Shown here one piece after another: positions 49,112 through 58,180 of a DNA stretch of 64,000 nucleotides. The first letter of the stretch is position 1; every line of letters begins with the position of its first letter. The stretch is from NCBI RefSeq assembly GCF_000722545.1, contig NZ_JNVM01000014.1, forward strand, positions 62,001 through 126,000. Reading direction: 5' to 3'. The stretch comes from Paenibacillus tyrphae (lineage in GTDB: Bacteria; Bacillota; Bacilli; Paenibacillales; NBRC-103111). The notes below the pieces were generated by a model, which saw nothing but the letters and a program-made list of their open reading frames with translations, was not told where the DNA came from and made no database searches. Made by a program: the position numbers and the translations under genes.

Positions 49112-49945
49112 CTACCCCTTGATGCCGGACAGCTGGATGCCTTCGATAAAGTAAGTTTCCGCATACAAAAACAGCAGCACCATCGGTGTCATATAAAGCA
49201 TGGACGCAGCGAAAGCAATCCCTCGTTCGCCTTCGCGCACTTTCGATAAATAAACCGACAGCGGCTGCTTGAACGAATCGTCCAGAAAAATAAGCGGCTG
49301 CTCCACCATGTTCCAATAATCCGCGAACAGCAGAACAACGAGCGCCCCCAGCCCCGGCTTGAGCATCGGGACAATGATCTCGCTGAAAATCCGCACGTGC
49401 CCGGCCCCGTCCATCTTGGCCGCCTCGATATAGGAAAACGGAATATGCAGCGCGAACTGCCTGAGCATGAACACGCCGAATGCCGCGAACACGCCGGGCC
49501 ATATAACCGCAGACGGACTGTTCAGCAGCCCCAGCTTATCGGCCATCATATAGTTGGGCACCAGCGTCACTTGGAACGGCATGAGCATCGTCAGGACATA
49601 GACGAGAAACAGCGCATCCCGGCCCCGAAAACGCAGCTTGGCGAAGGCATAGGCCGCCAGCGCGCCGACGATGGTCTGTCCCGCAATGATCGGCACCACC
49701 AGGAAGACCGAATTCCAAAACATCCTCAGAAAGCTTGAATCGAGGACCAGCACGCTCGCATACTGCTCCAGCGACGCCAGATCCGGCAGCAGCTTTAAAT
49801 TCACAAACCGGTTCGCGTTCCCTGCGGCAACGTCGTTCATTTTCCCGATCAGCCCATAATTGACGCGGATTTCCTGCTCGGTCATCAGCGAGTTTGTGAA
49901 AGTAATCACGATGGGCATTAGCAGCACCGCCGCGATGACGGCCAT
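49112..49945 (-). CDS. Carbohydrate ABC transporter permease (MalG type)
   Basis: 277 aa from ATG 49945; membrane segments throughout, coupling loop YIEAAKMDGAGHVRIFSEIIVPMLKPGL near residue 180. ATG 49945 has no good ribosome binding site, and the frame continues upstream to a CTG (49990) that lies eight bases from GGAGG and would add the normal basic N-terminus RSSRAWQKGTLTVV. That CTG is probably the true start (292 aa). It forms a pair with the permease encoded upstream. No ATPase gene in the operon. Confidence 0.88.
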   Translation of the reverse strand: MAVIAAVLLMPIVITFTNSLMTEQEIRVNYGLIGKMNDVAAGNANRFVNLKLLPDLASLEQYASVLVLDSSFLRMFWNSVFLVVPIIAGQTIVGALAAYAFAKLRFRGRDALFLVYVLTMLMPFQVTLVPNYMMADKLGLLNSPSAVIWPGVFAAFGVFMLRQFALHIPFSYIEAAKMDGAGHVRIFSEIIVPMLKPGLGALVVLLFADYWNMVEQPLIFLDDSFKQPLSVYLSKVREGERGIAFAASMLYMTPMVLLFLYAETYFIEGIQLSGIKG

Positions 49946-50005
49946 GACGACCGTTAACGTTCCTTTTTGCCAAGCTCTTGAACTTCGCAGCAGACTCTCC
50001 TCCCG

Positions 50006-50887
50006 CTATTCCATAAACTGCCGGAAACGGCGCTCCAGCGCAAACAACGCGAAAACCACAAGCAGAATGCAGCCCGCCATCAATGTCGCCGCCGCGGTCA
50101 ATTTCTGCAGCTCAAGTGTCATGAACATATTGTTCATATAGTGCTGCAGCGTATAGATGCTGTCGTGCGGATAATCGCCCGCAATCAAATACGTCTCCCG
50201 GAATATTTTAAACGAGCCCGTGATGGACATGATGACGACGAAAAACATCGTCGGCGTTAAATATACGAGCGTAATGCTGCCGAACTGTCGGAATCGTCCG
50301 GCGCCTTCCATCCGGGCGGTTTCGTAGTAATCGTTCGGAATCTGCTGAAGCCCGGCCAGAAATAAAATCATGTTGTAGCCAACGTTTTTCCATAAATAAA
50401 TGACCATAACCACATGCCGGGCCGCCTCCGTCTTCATCCAATCCACACGTGCGAGCCCGAAGTAATTCAGCCACGCGTTAAGCGAACCGTTCCAGTCGAA
50501 CAGCATCTGCCAGATGAGAACAACCGAGGCTACGGGGACGACAAGTGGCAGCACGTAAGCCGTTCTCAGCATATTGCGTAGGTACATCTTCCGGTTCAGC
50601 AGCAGCGCCAGTCCTAAAGACAGCCCTATGATGAGCGGCACGCTGACCGCGGTAAAATAGAACGTATTGGACGCCGCTTTCCGAAACGAACCGCCCGTAA
50701 GCAGCTCGCTGTAATTCGCCAGCCCAACGAATCGGCCCCCGACCGGGCGATCCAGGAAGGAGTCGTACACCCCCGCGGCAAACGGAGTAAGGTAGAACAG
50801 CGCGAATCCTGCGACGCTCGGCGCGAGAAACAGCAGGGCCGCCGCCGCATCGCTCCGGGTCCATCGTTTCATTCCTGGCTTCAGCAT
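50006..50887 (-). CDS. Carbohydrate ABC transporter permease (MalF/UgpA type)
   Basis: 293 aa, six membrane segments. N-terminal AALLFLAPSVAGFALFYLTPF is the family start; the coupling loop is DYYETARMEGAGRFRQFGSITLVYLTPTM near residue 190. ATG 50887 overlaps the end of a 22-codon ORF that has its own ribosome binding site, so translation is probably coupled. It is the first large gene after the VanRS-like pair and is preceded by the 39-bp box shared with vanY. Confidence 0.9.
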   Translation of the reverse strand: MLKPGMKRWTRSDAAAALLFLAPSVAGFALFYLTPFAAGVYDSFLDRPVGGRFVGLANYSELLTGGSFRKAASNTFYFTAVSVPLIIGLSLGLALLLNRKMYLRNMLRTAYVLPLVVPVASVVLIWQMLFDWNGSLNAWLNYFGLARVDWMKTEAARHVVMVIYLWKNVGYNMILFLAGLQQIPNDYYETARMEGAGRFRQFGSITLVYLTPTMFFVVIMSITGSFKIFRETYLIAGDYPHDSIYTLQHYMNNMFMTLELQKLTAAATLMAGCILLVVFALFALERRFRQFME

Positions 50888-50949
50888 GAATCGGCAATCG
50901 CCGTCTGACCGTCATGGCCAAGCCGCATGGCAGCTTTCCTGTTGTTCAT
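50881..50949 (-). CDS. 22-aa leader ORF overlapping the MalF-type permease gene
   Basis: ATG 50949 follows GGGAGTG; the peptide is MNNRKAAMRLGHDGQTAIAD-SC and its TGA lies inside the first codons of the permease gene (seven-base overlap). Typical of a translational-coupling leader rather than a functional peptide. Confidence 0.45.
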   Translation of the reverse strand: MNNRKAAMRLGHDGQTAIADSC

Positions 50950-51029
50950 CGGATCACTCCCGCTTTCTGTGCGTGATAACAAAAAAAACCCGCTTCTTCA
51001 TCCCCAGCACTGTCCTTTCCTTCACTCTT

Positions 51030-51083
51030 AGGATAGGAAATACTGTTTAAAAAGAAGTAGGGTAATCTTAAAATTTTTCTTAA
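51030..51083 (-). promoter_or_regulatory. Shared promoter box A (permease operon)
   Basis: Minus strand: a 39-base AT-rich box at 51045-51083 ending TTTTTAAAC, nine bases, then TATCCT (51030-51035). The same box with 31/39 identities and identical spacing precedes vanY at 55630-55683. Candidate binding site of the VanR-like regulator encoded between them. Confidence 0.6.
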
Positions 51084-52174
51084 TTTGTTTGCGGCAGACG
51101 CACTTCAAAGATGGTGCGGTTCGCGCTGCTATGGGCGGTCACCGTTCCGTCATGCTGCATCACAATGTTCTTCGTGATATATAGGCCGAGACCCGTGCTC
51201 CCCTCTTGATACGTGCGCGCCTTGTCGCCGGTATAGAACATATCGAAGATGTGCGGCAGCTCACCGGACGGGATCGGAGTCCCGTAATTGATCACTTGAA
51301 CTACGACCGCTTCCGCTTCGGAATAAGCGTTCATGTCCACGAACCGGCCGTCTTTTCCGTAACGGATGGCATTGGTCAGCAGATTCTCGAACACGCGCGC
51401 CAGCAGGTCTCCGTCGCCCAATACCGACAAACCGGGGGCCACCTGCAGCCGGGCCGTCAATTGATGCTTTTCGAAGGCAGGATACAGCTCCTCGTTCAAC
51501 TGGACCAGCAGCTCACTGAGATCGATGGTTTGTTTCTCGAAGGCAACCATACCGTAATTCATTCTCGTAATTTCGAACAGCTCGTCGACAAGCTTCTCCA
51601 GACGCTGCGATTTTTGAAAAGCAATATCCGCATACTGTCTGACCTGCTCCTTGGTCAACTGCTCGTCCTTCAAAATAAAATCCAAATAACCGATCACCGA
51701 AGTCAGCGGCGTGCGCAAATCATGCGCCAAATTCAGGACCAACTGATCCTTGCTGTTCTCCGCAAAGTCTCCTCTTTCGACGGCCTGCTGCAGCTTTTCG
51801 CTCGCCAGATTGATGTCCGTCGCAATGTCCTCGAACTCGTCGCGGGAGGAAATGTGGACGCGCTGCTTAAAATCGCCGCTCGCCAGATGATGAATACCCT
51901 TGGAAATCTTATTGAAATAAGTGGCGTAAGGCTTGGTGAGGATAAAGAAAAACAACGTCGCGAGCGGAATGAAAAACAGCAAAAAAAAGTTAATATCTCC
52001 GACAATGTTGATGAACATGCGCACGTAAGCCAGCGGATCCTCAAACTTCACGAACGTTCGGTAATAAAACTGTAGGATTTTATAGAACAAATACGTAATG
52101 GTGCCCGCGAACAGCATGCTTAAACCGAGCAGCAGGATCATTTTGGACCGAAAGGTGCGCACCATGCTAGCCAT
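51080..52174 (-). CDS. Sensor histidine kinase, VanS/PhoR-like
   Basis: 364 aa. Two membrane segments at about 11-33 and 60-80 enclose a short extracellular loop of about 27 residues. Then HAMP, and the H-box LNLAHDLRTPLTSVIGYLDF with phosphorylated His151. The ATPase has the N-box VFENLLTNAIRYGKDG near 265, and STGLGLYITKNIV as G-box. The small sensor loop is typical of VanS-like kinases that sense wall precursors or antibiotics near the membrane. Its start overlaps the regulator stop by eight bases. Confidence 0.92.
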   Translation of the reverse strand: MASMVRTFRSKMILLLGLSMLFAGTITYLFYKILQFYYRTFVKFEDPLAYVRMFINIVGDINFFLLFFIPLATLFFFILTKPYATYFNKISKGIHHLASGDFKQRVHISSRDEFEDIATDINLASEKLQQAVERGDFAENSKDQLVLNLAHDLRTPLTSVIGYLDFILKDEQLTKEQVRQYADIAFQKSQRLEKLVDELFEITRMNYGMVAFEKQTIDLSELLVQLNEELYPAFEKHQLTARLQVAPGLSVLGDGDLLARVFENLLTNAIRYGKDGRFVDMNAYSEAEAVVVQVINYGTPIPSGELPHIFDMFYTGDKARTYQEGSTGLGLYITKNIVMQHDGTVTAHSSANRTIFEVRLPQTN

Positions 52175-52862
52175 TGAATGTATATCCCACCCCCCATACC
52201 GTTTTGATCAGCTTATGTTTACGTTCATCCTCTTGTAATTTTTTCCTCAGCTTCCGGATATGAACCATCACCGTATTGCCGCCTTCATAGTAATCTTCGC
52301 CCCATACCTGCTGAAAAATATTTTCCGCGCTGAACACTTTCTTCGGATAGCTGGCCAGCAGATACAGAATATCGAACTCTTTCGGCGTGAGATCGACCGA
52401 TTCGCCATATAAAGTAACCGTGCGCTGATCGGGATAAATGGCCAAGCCTCCTGTTTCCAGCACGGGTTTGTTCTCCGCCGACGATTGGCTGAGCAGTCTG
52501 GAACGCCGCAGTTGGGCGTTCACGCGGGCGATCAGCTCCATCGGATTGAACGGCTTGGTCATATAATCATCCGCCCCCCTCACCAAGCCTGCGATCTTGT
52601 CCAGATCGGATGTCTTGGCGCTCAAGAAAATGATCGGCATATGATTCGTTTCCCGGATTTGCCGGGTCACTTCGTAACCGTCCACTTTGGGCATCATAAT
52701 ATCTAAAATCGCCAGATCGATCGATTGCGTCTGAACGGCCTGAATCGCTTCCTGCCCATCCGCTGCTTTAATCACATGGTAGCCTTCTTTGGTTAGATGC
52801 AGTCCGATCAAATCGGCAATCGCCATCTCGTCATCCGCGATCAAAATCGTGATACGCTTCAT
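52167..52862 (-). CDS. Response regulator, OmpR/VanR family
   Basis: 231 aa from ATG 52862, after AGAGGGTG; longer readings run into the promoter. Receiver domain with acidic pocket D10-D11, phosphorylated Asp54 (LDIMMPKVDGY), Ser81 and Lys103. Winged helix in the C-terminal half with LTPKEFDILYLLASYPKKVFSAENIFQQVWGEDYYEGGNTVMVHIRKLRKKL-type pattern. An extended -10 (TGGTACAAT) lies about 30 bases upstream of the start. It probably binds the 39-bp boxes upstream of the permease operon and vanY. Confidence 0.93.
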   Translation of the reverse strand: MKRITILIADDEMAIADLIGLHLTKEGYHVIKAADGQEAIQAVQTQSIDLAILDIMMPKVDGYEVTRQIRETNHMPIIFLSAKTSDLDKIAGLVRGADDYMTKPFNPMELIARVNAQLRRSRLLSQSSAENKPVLETGGLAIYPDQRTVTLYGESVDLTPKEFDILYLLASYPKKVFSAENIFQQVWGEDYYEGGNTVMVHIRKLRKKLQEDERKHKLIKTVWGVGYTFNG

Positions 52863-52996
52863 CGCATTCACCCTCTGCATAGAGTTAACCATTCCATTGT
52901 ACCAGAACTTCCGGCGCTGCATGCACCGGTACGCTACTATTTCGGCGTCCGGCGACATAGCTTAAGATAAACTAACTAACCTTGGGATGTGTTGTC

Positions 52997-54706
52997 ATGA
53001 CGCAGCTTCTGGAAAAGCCTAATTTTCTCGTACTTCTTGTCGACGAGGAACGGTACCCTCCCGTTTACGAAAACGCGGAAATCCGGGACTGGCGCAGGCA
53101 CAACCTCTGGACGCATCAGCTGTTGAAGGCCCACGGGCTGGAATTCCACAGCCATTATATCGGGAGCGCCGCATGCTGCCCCAGCCGCGCAACGCTGCTG
53201 ACCGGCCACTTCCCCTCACTCCATGGCGTCAGCCAGACGGACGGAATCGCCAAAGAAGCTTTCGACTCGGATATGTTCTGGCTGGACCGGAACACCGTGC
53301 CTACTATAGGGGATTACTTTCGGGCGGCCGGCTACGAGACTTACTATAAAGGAAAATGGCACGTCTCGTACGAAAATATCACGGTGCCGGGCACGCATGC
53401 GGGCCTGCCCAGCTACGATCCGTTAACGGGCGTACCGGACAAAACGCTGGAGGACCTGTATGACGGGGCGAATCGGTTGGACAACTACGGCTTTTCCGGT
53501 TGGATCGGCCCGGAGCCTCACGGCAAAAATCCCCGGAACTCCGGCTCTTCCGCTGCCATCGGGTTGAGCGGCCGGGACGAAATCTATGCCGCGGAGGCCG
53601 CCGGGCTGATCGCGTCTCTCGATGCCCGGAAACAGCAGGATCGAGACGCCCCGCCTTGGCTAATCGTCGCTTCGTTCGTGAACCCGCACGATATTGTGCT
53701 ATACGGCGATCTTACGGCGCGGCTCCCCGTGTTCCGCTTCGAGGTGGAGCCGATGCCGGAGGTGGCTCCTGCACCGACGATGCACGAGTCTTTGCTCACG
53801 AAGCCGCGCTGCCAAGCCAGCTACCGGGATATTTATCCGAGAGCCTTGCAGCCGATTACCGATCATCCGTTCTACCGTAAACTTTACTACCAGCTGCAAA
53901 AGAACGCCGACCGGCAAATGCTCAAGGTATTCGAAGCGCTTACCCGCTCGTCGTTCTACGACAATACGATCGTGATCTTTACTTCCGATCACGGGGAATT
54001 GCTGGGGGCGCATGGCGGCCTCCATCAGAAATTTTACTGTGCCTACGAGGAAATTCTGCATGTCCCGCTCGTCATTCATAACCGGCGTCTGTTCCCGCAG
54101 CCGAAGCATGTCCATGCCCTTACCAGCCATGTTGATCTCCTGCCCACGATGCTCGGACTGGCGAATGCTCCCGTTGACCAGATAAGGGAGCAGTTGCAAA
54201 GCCGCTTCAGCGAGGCCCGGCCCTTGGCCGGACGCGACCTCACCCCGTTGGTTGCTGGGCAGAACCAGACGGCCATCGCGGAGGAGCCGGTCTATTTCAT
54301 GACCGACGACGATGTGACCCGGGGACAGCACCAGATCAATCCGCTCGGAGAGCCCTATCCGTCTGTCGTGCAGCCTAATCATGTCGAGTCGGTCACCGCG
54401 GCCCTCTACCTGAATGGCAGACGGGAATTATGGAAGCTTGCCCGCTATTTTGACATTATCCAATTCTGGAGCCATCCCGGACTCAAGGACGAAACCTGCC
54501 AGCACGTCAAAACAACCCCTGAGCACGACGAATACGAGCTTTATCTGTTGACCGACGATCCCATGGAAACGTGCAACCTGGCGCATCCTCTCTATGCAAC
54601 GCCGTATACAAGAAGCGTTCAAGCTTGGATGCTGCATCTGCTGGCTGAGCAGCGAGAACAAAAGCGGTTATCCCCCGCCGCAATACGGGGAATACGCCCC
54701 TCTTAG
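52997..54706 (+). CDS. Type I sulfatase-family hydrolase
   Basis: 569 aa from ATG 52997. Alkaline-phosphatase superfamily fold. The sulfatase signature is CCPSRATLLTG with Cys60 as the residue converted to formylglycine (C-x-P-S-R). Metal ligands include VDEE near the N-terminus and FTSDHGELLGAHG near residue 330. No signal peptide, so it acts in the cytoplasm unless exported otherwise. Substrate unknown: sulfate esters, phosphonate or phosphodiesters. A maturase (anSME/FGE) gene is not in this window. It lies between the two-component genes and vanY but is divergent from both. Confidence 0.87.
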   Translation: MTQLLEKPNFLVLLVDEERYPPVYENAEIRDWRRHNLWTHQLLKAHGLEFHSHYIGSAACCPSRATLLTGHFPSLHGVSQTDGIAKEAFDSDMFWLDRNTVPTIGDYFRAAGYETYYKGKWHVSYENITVPGTHAGLPSYDPLTGVPDKTLEDLYDGANRLDNYGFSGWIGPEPHGKNPRNSGSSAAIGLSGRDEIYAAEAAGLIASLDARKQQDRDAPPWLIVASFVNPHDIVLYGDLTARLPVFRFEVEPMPEVAPAPTMHESLLTKPRCQASYRDIYPRALQPITDHPFYRKLYYQLQKNADRQMLKVFEALTRSSFYDNTIVIFTSDHGELLGAHGGLHQKFYCAYEEILHVPLVIHNRRLFPQPKHVHALTSHVDLLPTMLGLANAPVDQIREQLQSRFSEARPLAGRDLTPLVAGQNQTAIAEEPVYFMTDDDVTRGQHQINPLGEPYPSVVQPNHVESVTAALYLNGRRELWKLARYFDIIQFWSHPGLKDETCQHVKTTPEHDEYELYLLTDDPMETCNLAHPLYATPYTRSVQAWMLHLLAEQREQKRLSPAAIRGIRPS

Positions 54707-54722
54707 GCCGTATGCGTTCCGA

Positions 54723-55598
54723 TCAAGGAAGCAAGGTCACAATGACGCCGTCCATATTGTTTCCCGATAGTTCATAGCTGCGACCGGCCGGCACCGGAAT
54801 CGACGTATTACCGGACACGGGATAATACGAGACTTCGTAGGCTTTGCCCTCTACCGTCGCCGAAACCTTCTTTTGCTCCTTCAGGAAATCCAAATATTGC
54901 TCCAACGTAAAGTTTTTCTCCTGCATGATCGCACTATGCGGCAAGCCTACATAACGAAAATGCCACGGCTCGTATTTAATGCCCGTGATATCCGTTTTGT
55001 CCTTGGGATATCGCAAAATAAACCCGTAAGCCCAGGCGTTTTTTTGCAGCCATTTTCCTTCCGGGGCGCGGTTCATCTCCGTTTGCGTCGATCCGATATC
55101 AAGGGATAAGCCTAAGTTATGCTCGCTGTAGCCCGCAGGCAGCGCATAATCGGCGCCCATACTTTTGTACAGCCGGGCTTGTTCTTGGCTGTCCCGGTAA
55201 CCGCTGCTGATCATAAAACGACTTACCCCTTCTTTGGCAGCGGCATCGACCATCGTTTGAAATTTTTGCGCCACGCCTTGCGACAGCCGGATCGTCTTAT
55301 CGAGCAGCACGTATCCCTGGGCCAGCTCCTTATGCTGAAACAGGTTGACCACATCGGCCGTAACGCCCTCTTCACTCACCGGATACTGCTTGTTGACCAA
55401 CAGCAGATTGCCTTGGTAAATCTGGCTTTTGGGTACTTTTATCGTTTGAGTCTTTGTTTGAGTCTTCTTTTGGGGAGCCGCCTCTTGAACTTGGTCGCCC
55501 GCCTTGCTGTATTCCACGTTTACGGCTTGCGGTTCCTGTTGAATGGCTTCACACCCCAGCGGCAAAAGCATGACAAGCAAAAAAACCCACTTCTTCAT
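54723..55598 (-). CDS. vanY: D-alanyl-D-alanine carboxypeptidase lipoprotein, VanY type
   Basis: 291 aa. Lipoprotein signal with LPLGC (Cys16), then a Gln/Lys/Thr-rich linker. M15B zinc peptidase domain: substrate-binding SSGYRD at 131-136, zinc ligands His160 and Asp167 in SEHNLGLSLDIG, and Glu210-Pro-Trp-His213. It removes the terminal D-Ala from peptidoglycan pentapeptide outside the membrane, lowering the target for glycopeptides and trimming the wall. The promoter box at 55630-55683 matches that of the permease operon, suggesting control by the VanRS-like pair. A C-terminal extension of about 60 residues is unassigned. Confidence 0.93.
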   Translation of the reverse strand: MKKWVFLLVMLLPLGCEAIQQEPQAVNVEYSKAGDQVQEAAPQKKTQTKTQTIKVPKSQIYQGNLLLVNKQYPVSEEGVTADVVNLFQHKELAQGYVLLDKTIRLSQGVAQKFQTMVDAAAKEGVSRFMISSGYRDSQEQARLYKSMGADYALPAGYSEHNLGLSLDIGSTQTEMNRAPEGKWLQKNAWAYGFILRYPKDKTDITGIKYEPWHFRYVGLPHSAIMQEKNFTLEQYLDFLKEQKKVSATVEGKAYEVSYYPVSGNTSIPVPAGRSYELSGNNMDGVIVTLLP

Positions 55599-55629
55599 CT
55601 ACGTTTCCTCCTTACGCTTTCATTCTGTA

Positions 55630-55683
55630 AGGATAAAGAGTAACGTTTAAAAAAAAGTAAGGTAAAGATAAAGATTTTATTAA
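55630..55683 (-). promoter_or_regulatory. Shared promoter box B (vanY)
   Basis: Minus strand: a 39-base box at 55645-55683 ending TTTTTAAAC, nine bases, then TATCCT (55630-55635). 31 of 39 positions match box A at 51045-51083 and the spacing to TATCCT is identical. Confidence 0.6.
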
Positions 55684-55750
55684 CATTTGATATGGTCACG
55701 CTCTACCGTGCAGTTGGGCGCCTCGGGAAGCGGCTATAAGATGCCCTGTC

Positions 55751-56812
55751 TTACGCCTTCCCGCAATGGTTGCATCGACCGCGCCGCCGGTAATAGTAGG
55801 TCATAGCAGCAAGACCAAGGGCCACCCCCCAAGGCACCCAGGACAGCATCGGGCCTACTGCGCCATAGAGCTGACGGAGCACAATCTGGTCCACCGGCAT
55901 GAGGCGAAGGGTGGCGGCGAAAAAAGATACGGTAAAGACAAAGCCTGCCGCAGTCACCGCAATAGCTACGCCCGTGGCGGGAATCACCGCGAGCCGAATC
56001 GGTACCCTTTTGCCGCCAATGAACGGAAACCAGCGGGGAAAGACCTCCCCCCATTTCCGGATCAATCCGAGCGTAAGGAGGCCGCCGCCGATACATACCG
56101 TTCCAAACACCCATTCTATGACATGGGCCGCTTCGTTTGCTTTTGAAAAATGCTGAAGGTCCTGCGGATCGATCCCTAACGGGATATCCAGCGCCCAGGC
56201 AAAGCGCGACATGGCATAAGGCAGCGGCGCGAGCGCGGCGATCCAGGTCATCCAGCGCCCCCAGCGGACAAGCGGAACCGATGTTCCGTTCTCCGTTCGT
56301 CCGCAGTATTCGCAGGCATGACGCGCTCTTCGCCGATAGGCCATTGCGGCAAAGATCCATAGGAGCGCGCCGATCATGCACAGGAGCTGATTCGACAGCT
56401 GCCAGCTCCACTGAGCTTTGAGCAGGAAGGCATAGGCCATGAACATAATCATGCCGATATCCGGCACCAAGAGAAGCAAGGCGGCAGCCATTCCCCAGGC
56501 ATAGCCGAGAATCAGCCATCGGGGGACGACCGTTCCCCACGGCCGCTGCATGGCAAGGCCAACGCCGATGCCCAATAGACACAGAACGACAAAGACAGCA
56601 CCTCCGGCTTGGGCCGGAAGATAGGTCACCATGGCTGAGAACAATCCCAGCGGCTGATCCTTGAAGGGGTACCCGGGCCCTCCTAGCAGCCAGTAGAGAT
56701 GCAGAGCTCCATAGAGCGCCGACCAGACGATCGCGCCAGATCCGATCCAGGACGGCCACCGGTTGAAGCCGATTCCCGGTTTGTTCTTAAGTTGAAGCGA
56801 CATCCTATCCAT
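55751..56812 (-). CDS. Polytopic membrane protein with two CxxC zinc-ribbon-like motifs (paralogue 1)
   Basis: 353 aa, about eight membrane segments. One CxxC (HACEYCGR) lies in a loop near residue 170 after a basic stretch RRRARHA, and a second (CNHCGK) ends the protein after YYYRRRGR. The two pairs could together bind one metal or form a redox pair on the cytoplasmic side. WPSWIGSGAIVWSALYGALHLYWLLGG at the start is shared with the next gene. No known family recognised. GAGGAGG before ATG 56812; 26 bases downstream of its paralogue. Confidence 0.75.
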   Translation of the reverse strand: MDRMSLQLKNKPGIGFNRWPSWIGSGAIVWSALYGALHLYWLLGGPGYPFKDQPLGLFSAMVTYLPAQAGGAVFVVLCLLGIGVGLAMQRPWGTVVPRWLILGYAWGMAAALLLLVPDIGMIMFMAYAFLLKAQWSWQLSNQLLCMIGALLWIFAAMAYRRRARHACEYCGRTENGTSVPLVRWGRWMTWIAALAPLPYAMSRFAWALDIPLGIDPQDLQHFSKANEAAHVIEWVFGTVCIGGGLLTLGLIRKWGEVFPRWFPFIGGKRVPIRLAVIPATGVAIAVTAAGFVFTVSFFAATLRLMPVDQIVLRQLYGAVGPMLSWVPWGVALGLAAMTYYYRRRGRCNHCGKA

Positions 56813-56838
56813 ACCGATCCTCCTCTTCGTTCGAGCGA

Positions 56839-57930
56839 TTATTCACGGCCGCACACCGGGCACTGCCCACGCCTGCGGTAATAATAGGCGAGCGTGGCTG
56901 CTCCCAGCGAGATCCCCCAAACCGGCCACCACATCATCGGATTGGTCATAAAAGCGCCGCTGAGAAAACCAGACCAATTCATGCGAATGACCGTCAGCCC
57001 GCCGGTCATCACCACGACGGTAATAAAGGTTGCGGGAACAATCGCAAGCGCCGGAGGAACACGCTTGCCGGATAGTCCTAACGTCCAACGCGGGAAGATC
57101 TCGCCCCAGCGTTGGATGAGCCCCAAGGTAAGGACCGAGCCGCCAGCCGCTACGGTAGCCAAGCCCGCGCCGGCCAACCATAGGCCGTTGGTGTGAAGCT
57201 CCTGAAGCAGCTCCCGGTCAATTCCGAGAGGAATGCCGAATGCCCACGCCCACCGCATCCCGGCATAGCCGAACGGTAAAATGAACGCCACGTAGACGGC
57301 CCATCTCCCCCAACGCGCGGCAGCTTCGGGTGTTGTCCAGCCGGCAGCGGCGCCGCTGCCGGTCCGGCCGCAGCTCCCGCAGGCTTGCCGGGATCGGCGG
57401 TAGGATGCGAGGGCTGTCCCGACCCACAGGAACCCGCCTGCCATGCAAATGAACTGGTTGATCACTTCCCAAGGGAGGGCTTTCTCCCAATAATTGACCG
57501 GTGGCCAGCCGAAGGGAGCGCCGATCAGACATATAGGCGCATACCCAACGGCCATAATGACTCTGGCGTCCGGAATGGCGATCAACAGGATGACCGAAGC
57601 GGCGCAAGCGAAAGCCAGAACGGCCGCATGAACGATTCCTTTCTGCTGCAGCCGCGTTGCCGCTACTGCCACTAAAGCGCCAACGAAACCGAGAACGGCT
57701 ATTACCGGCGCTCCGCTATTCGCATGTATGCCGCCCAAGAACGACATATTGGGCTGGGAATCCCCTTCGCCGAAGGGAAAGCCGCTGCCCCCTAAAGCCC
57801 AGTACAAGCCAAGCAGCCCGTAAACCAATGACCAAGCAGCCGCAGCGTAGCCGATCCAGGACGGCCAACGTACGACCCGCGAAGACGGATTGCCGGTTGC
57901 TTGCAAGAGAGGATTTTTCACGGTATCCAT
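56839..57930 (-). CDS. Polytopic membrane protein with two CxxC zinc-ribbon-like motifs (paralogue 2)
   Basis: 363 aa from ATG 57930 (GGGAG nine bases upstream; a longer reading has no site). About eight membrane segments. Same frame as paralogue 1: RWPSWIGYAAAAWSLVYGLLGLYWALGG, mid CxxC QACGSCGR after SYRRSR, IPLGID in the second half, and the end YYYRRRGQCPVCGRE. Clear tandem duplication of the gene. It lies downstream of a NarL/LiaR-type two-component pair, separated by a terminator and a 250-base gap, and was probably kept as a sensor- or stress-linked membrane protein. Function unknown. Confidence 0.75.
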   Translation of the reverse strand: MDTVKNPLLQATGNPSSRVVRWPSWIGYAAAAWSLVYGLLGLYWALGGSGFPFGEGDSQPNMSFLGGIHANSGAPVIAVLGFVGALVAVAATRLQQKGIVHAAVLAFACAASVILLIAIPDARVIMAVGYAPICLIGAPFGWPPVNYWEKALPWEVINQFICMAGGFLWVGTALASYRRSRQACGSCGRTGSGAAAGWTTPEAAARWGRWAVYVAFILPFGYAGMRWAWAFGIPLGIDRELLQELHTNGLWLAGAGLATVAAGGSVLTLGLIQRWGEIFPRWTLGLSGKRVPPALAIVPATFITVVVMTGGLTVIRMNWSGFLSGAFMTNPMMWWPVWGISLGAATLAYYYRRRGQCPVCGRE

Positions 57931-58100
57931 CAAGAACAACTCCCTATTTCTAAGAATCGAATTACGAACCGGCCATCCACAGCGGACCATTCCGCAATAT
58001 GGAAAATGTGACCTGTTCCTCCTTAATCATAGGGCAGTCAAGCTGAAATGGGACGCGTCTGCAGATCTGTTTATCCCCCCGACCAGAGGTCCGTTATAAA

Positions 58101-58131
58101 CAAAACCGGCTCCCCTTAAAAGGGGAGCCGG
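58101..58131 (-). terminator. Terminator of the NarL-type two-component operon
   Basis: ACCGGCTCCCCTT and AAGGGGAGCCGGT, perfect 13-base stem, with TTTTG and TTTA on the minus strand. The rest of 57931-58180 shows no gene, though an AAGGAGG near 58,020 has no start codon. Confidence 0.85.
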
Positions 58132-58180
58132 TGGATTGGATAGGTGCATGCTGAAAGAAATCGAATGAAAAAAGCAGCAT

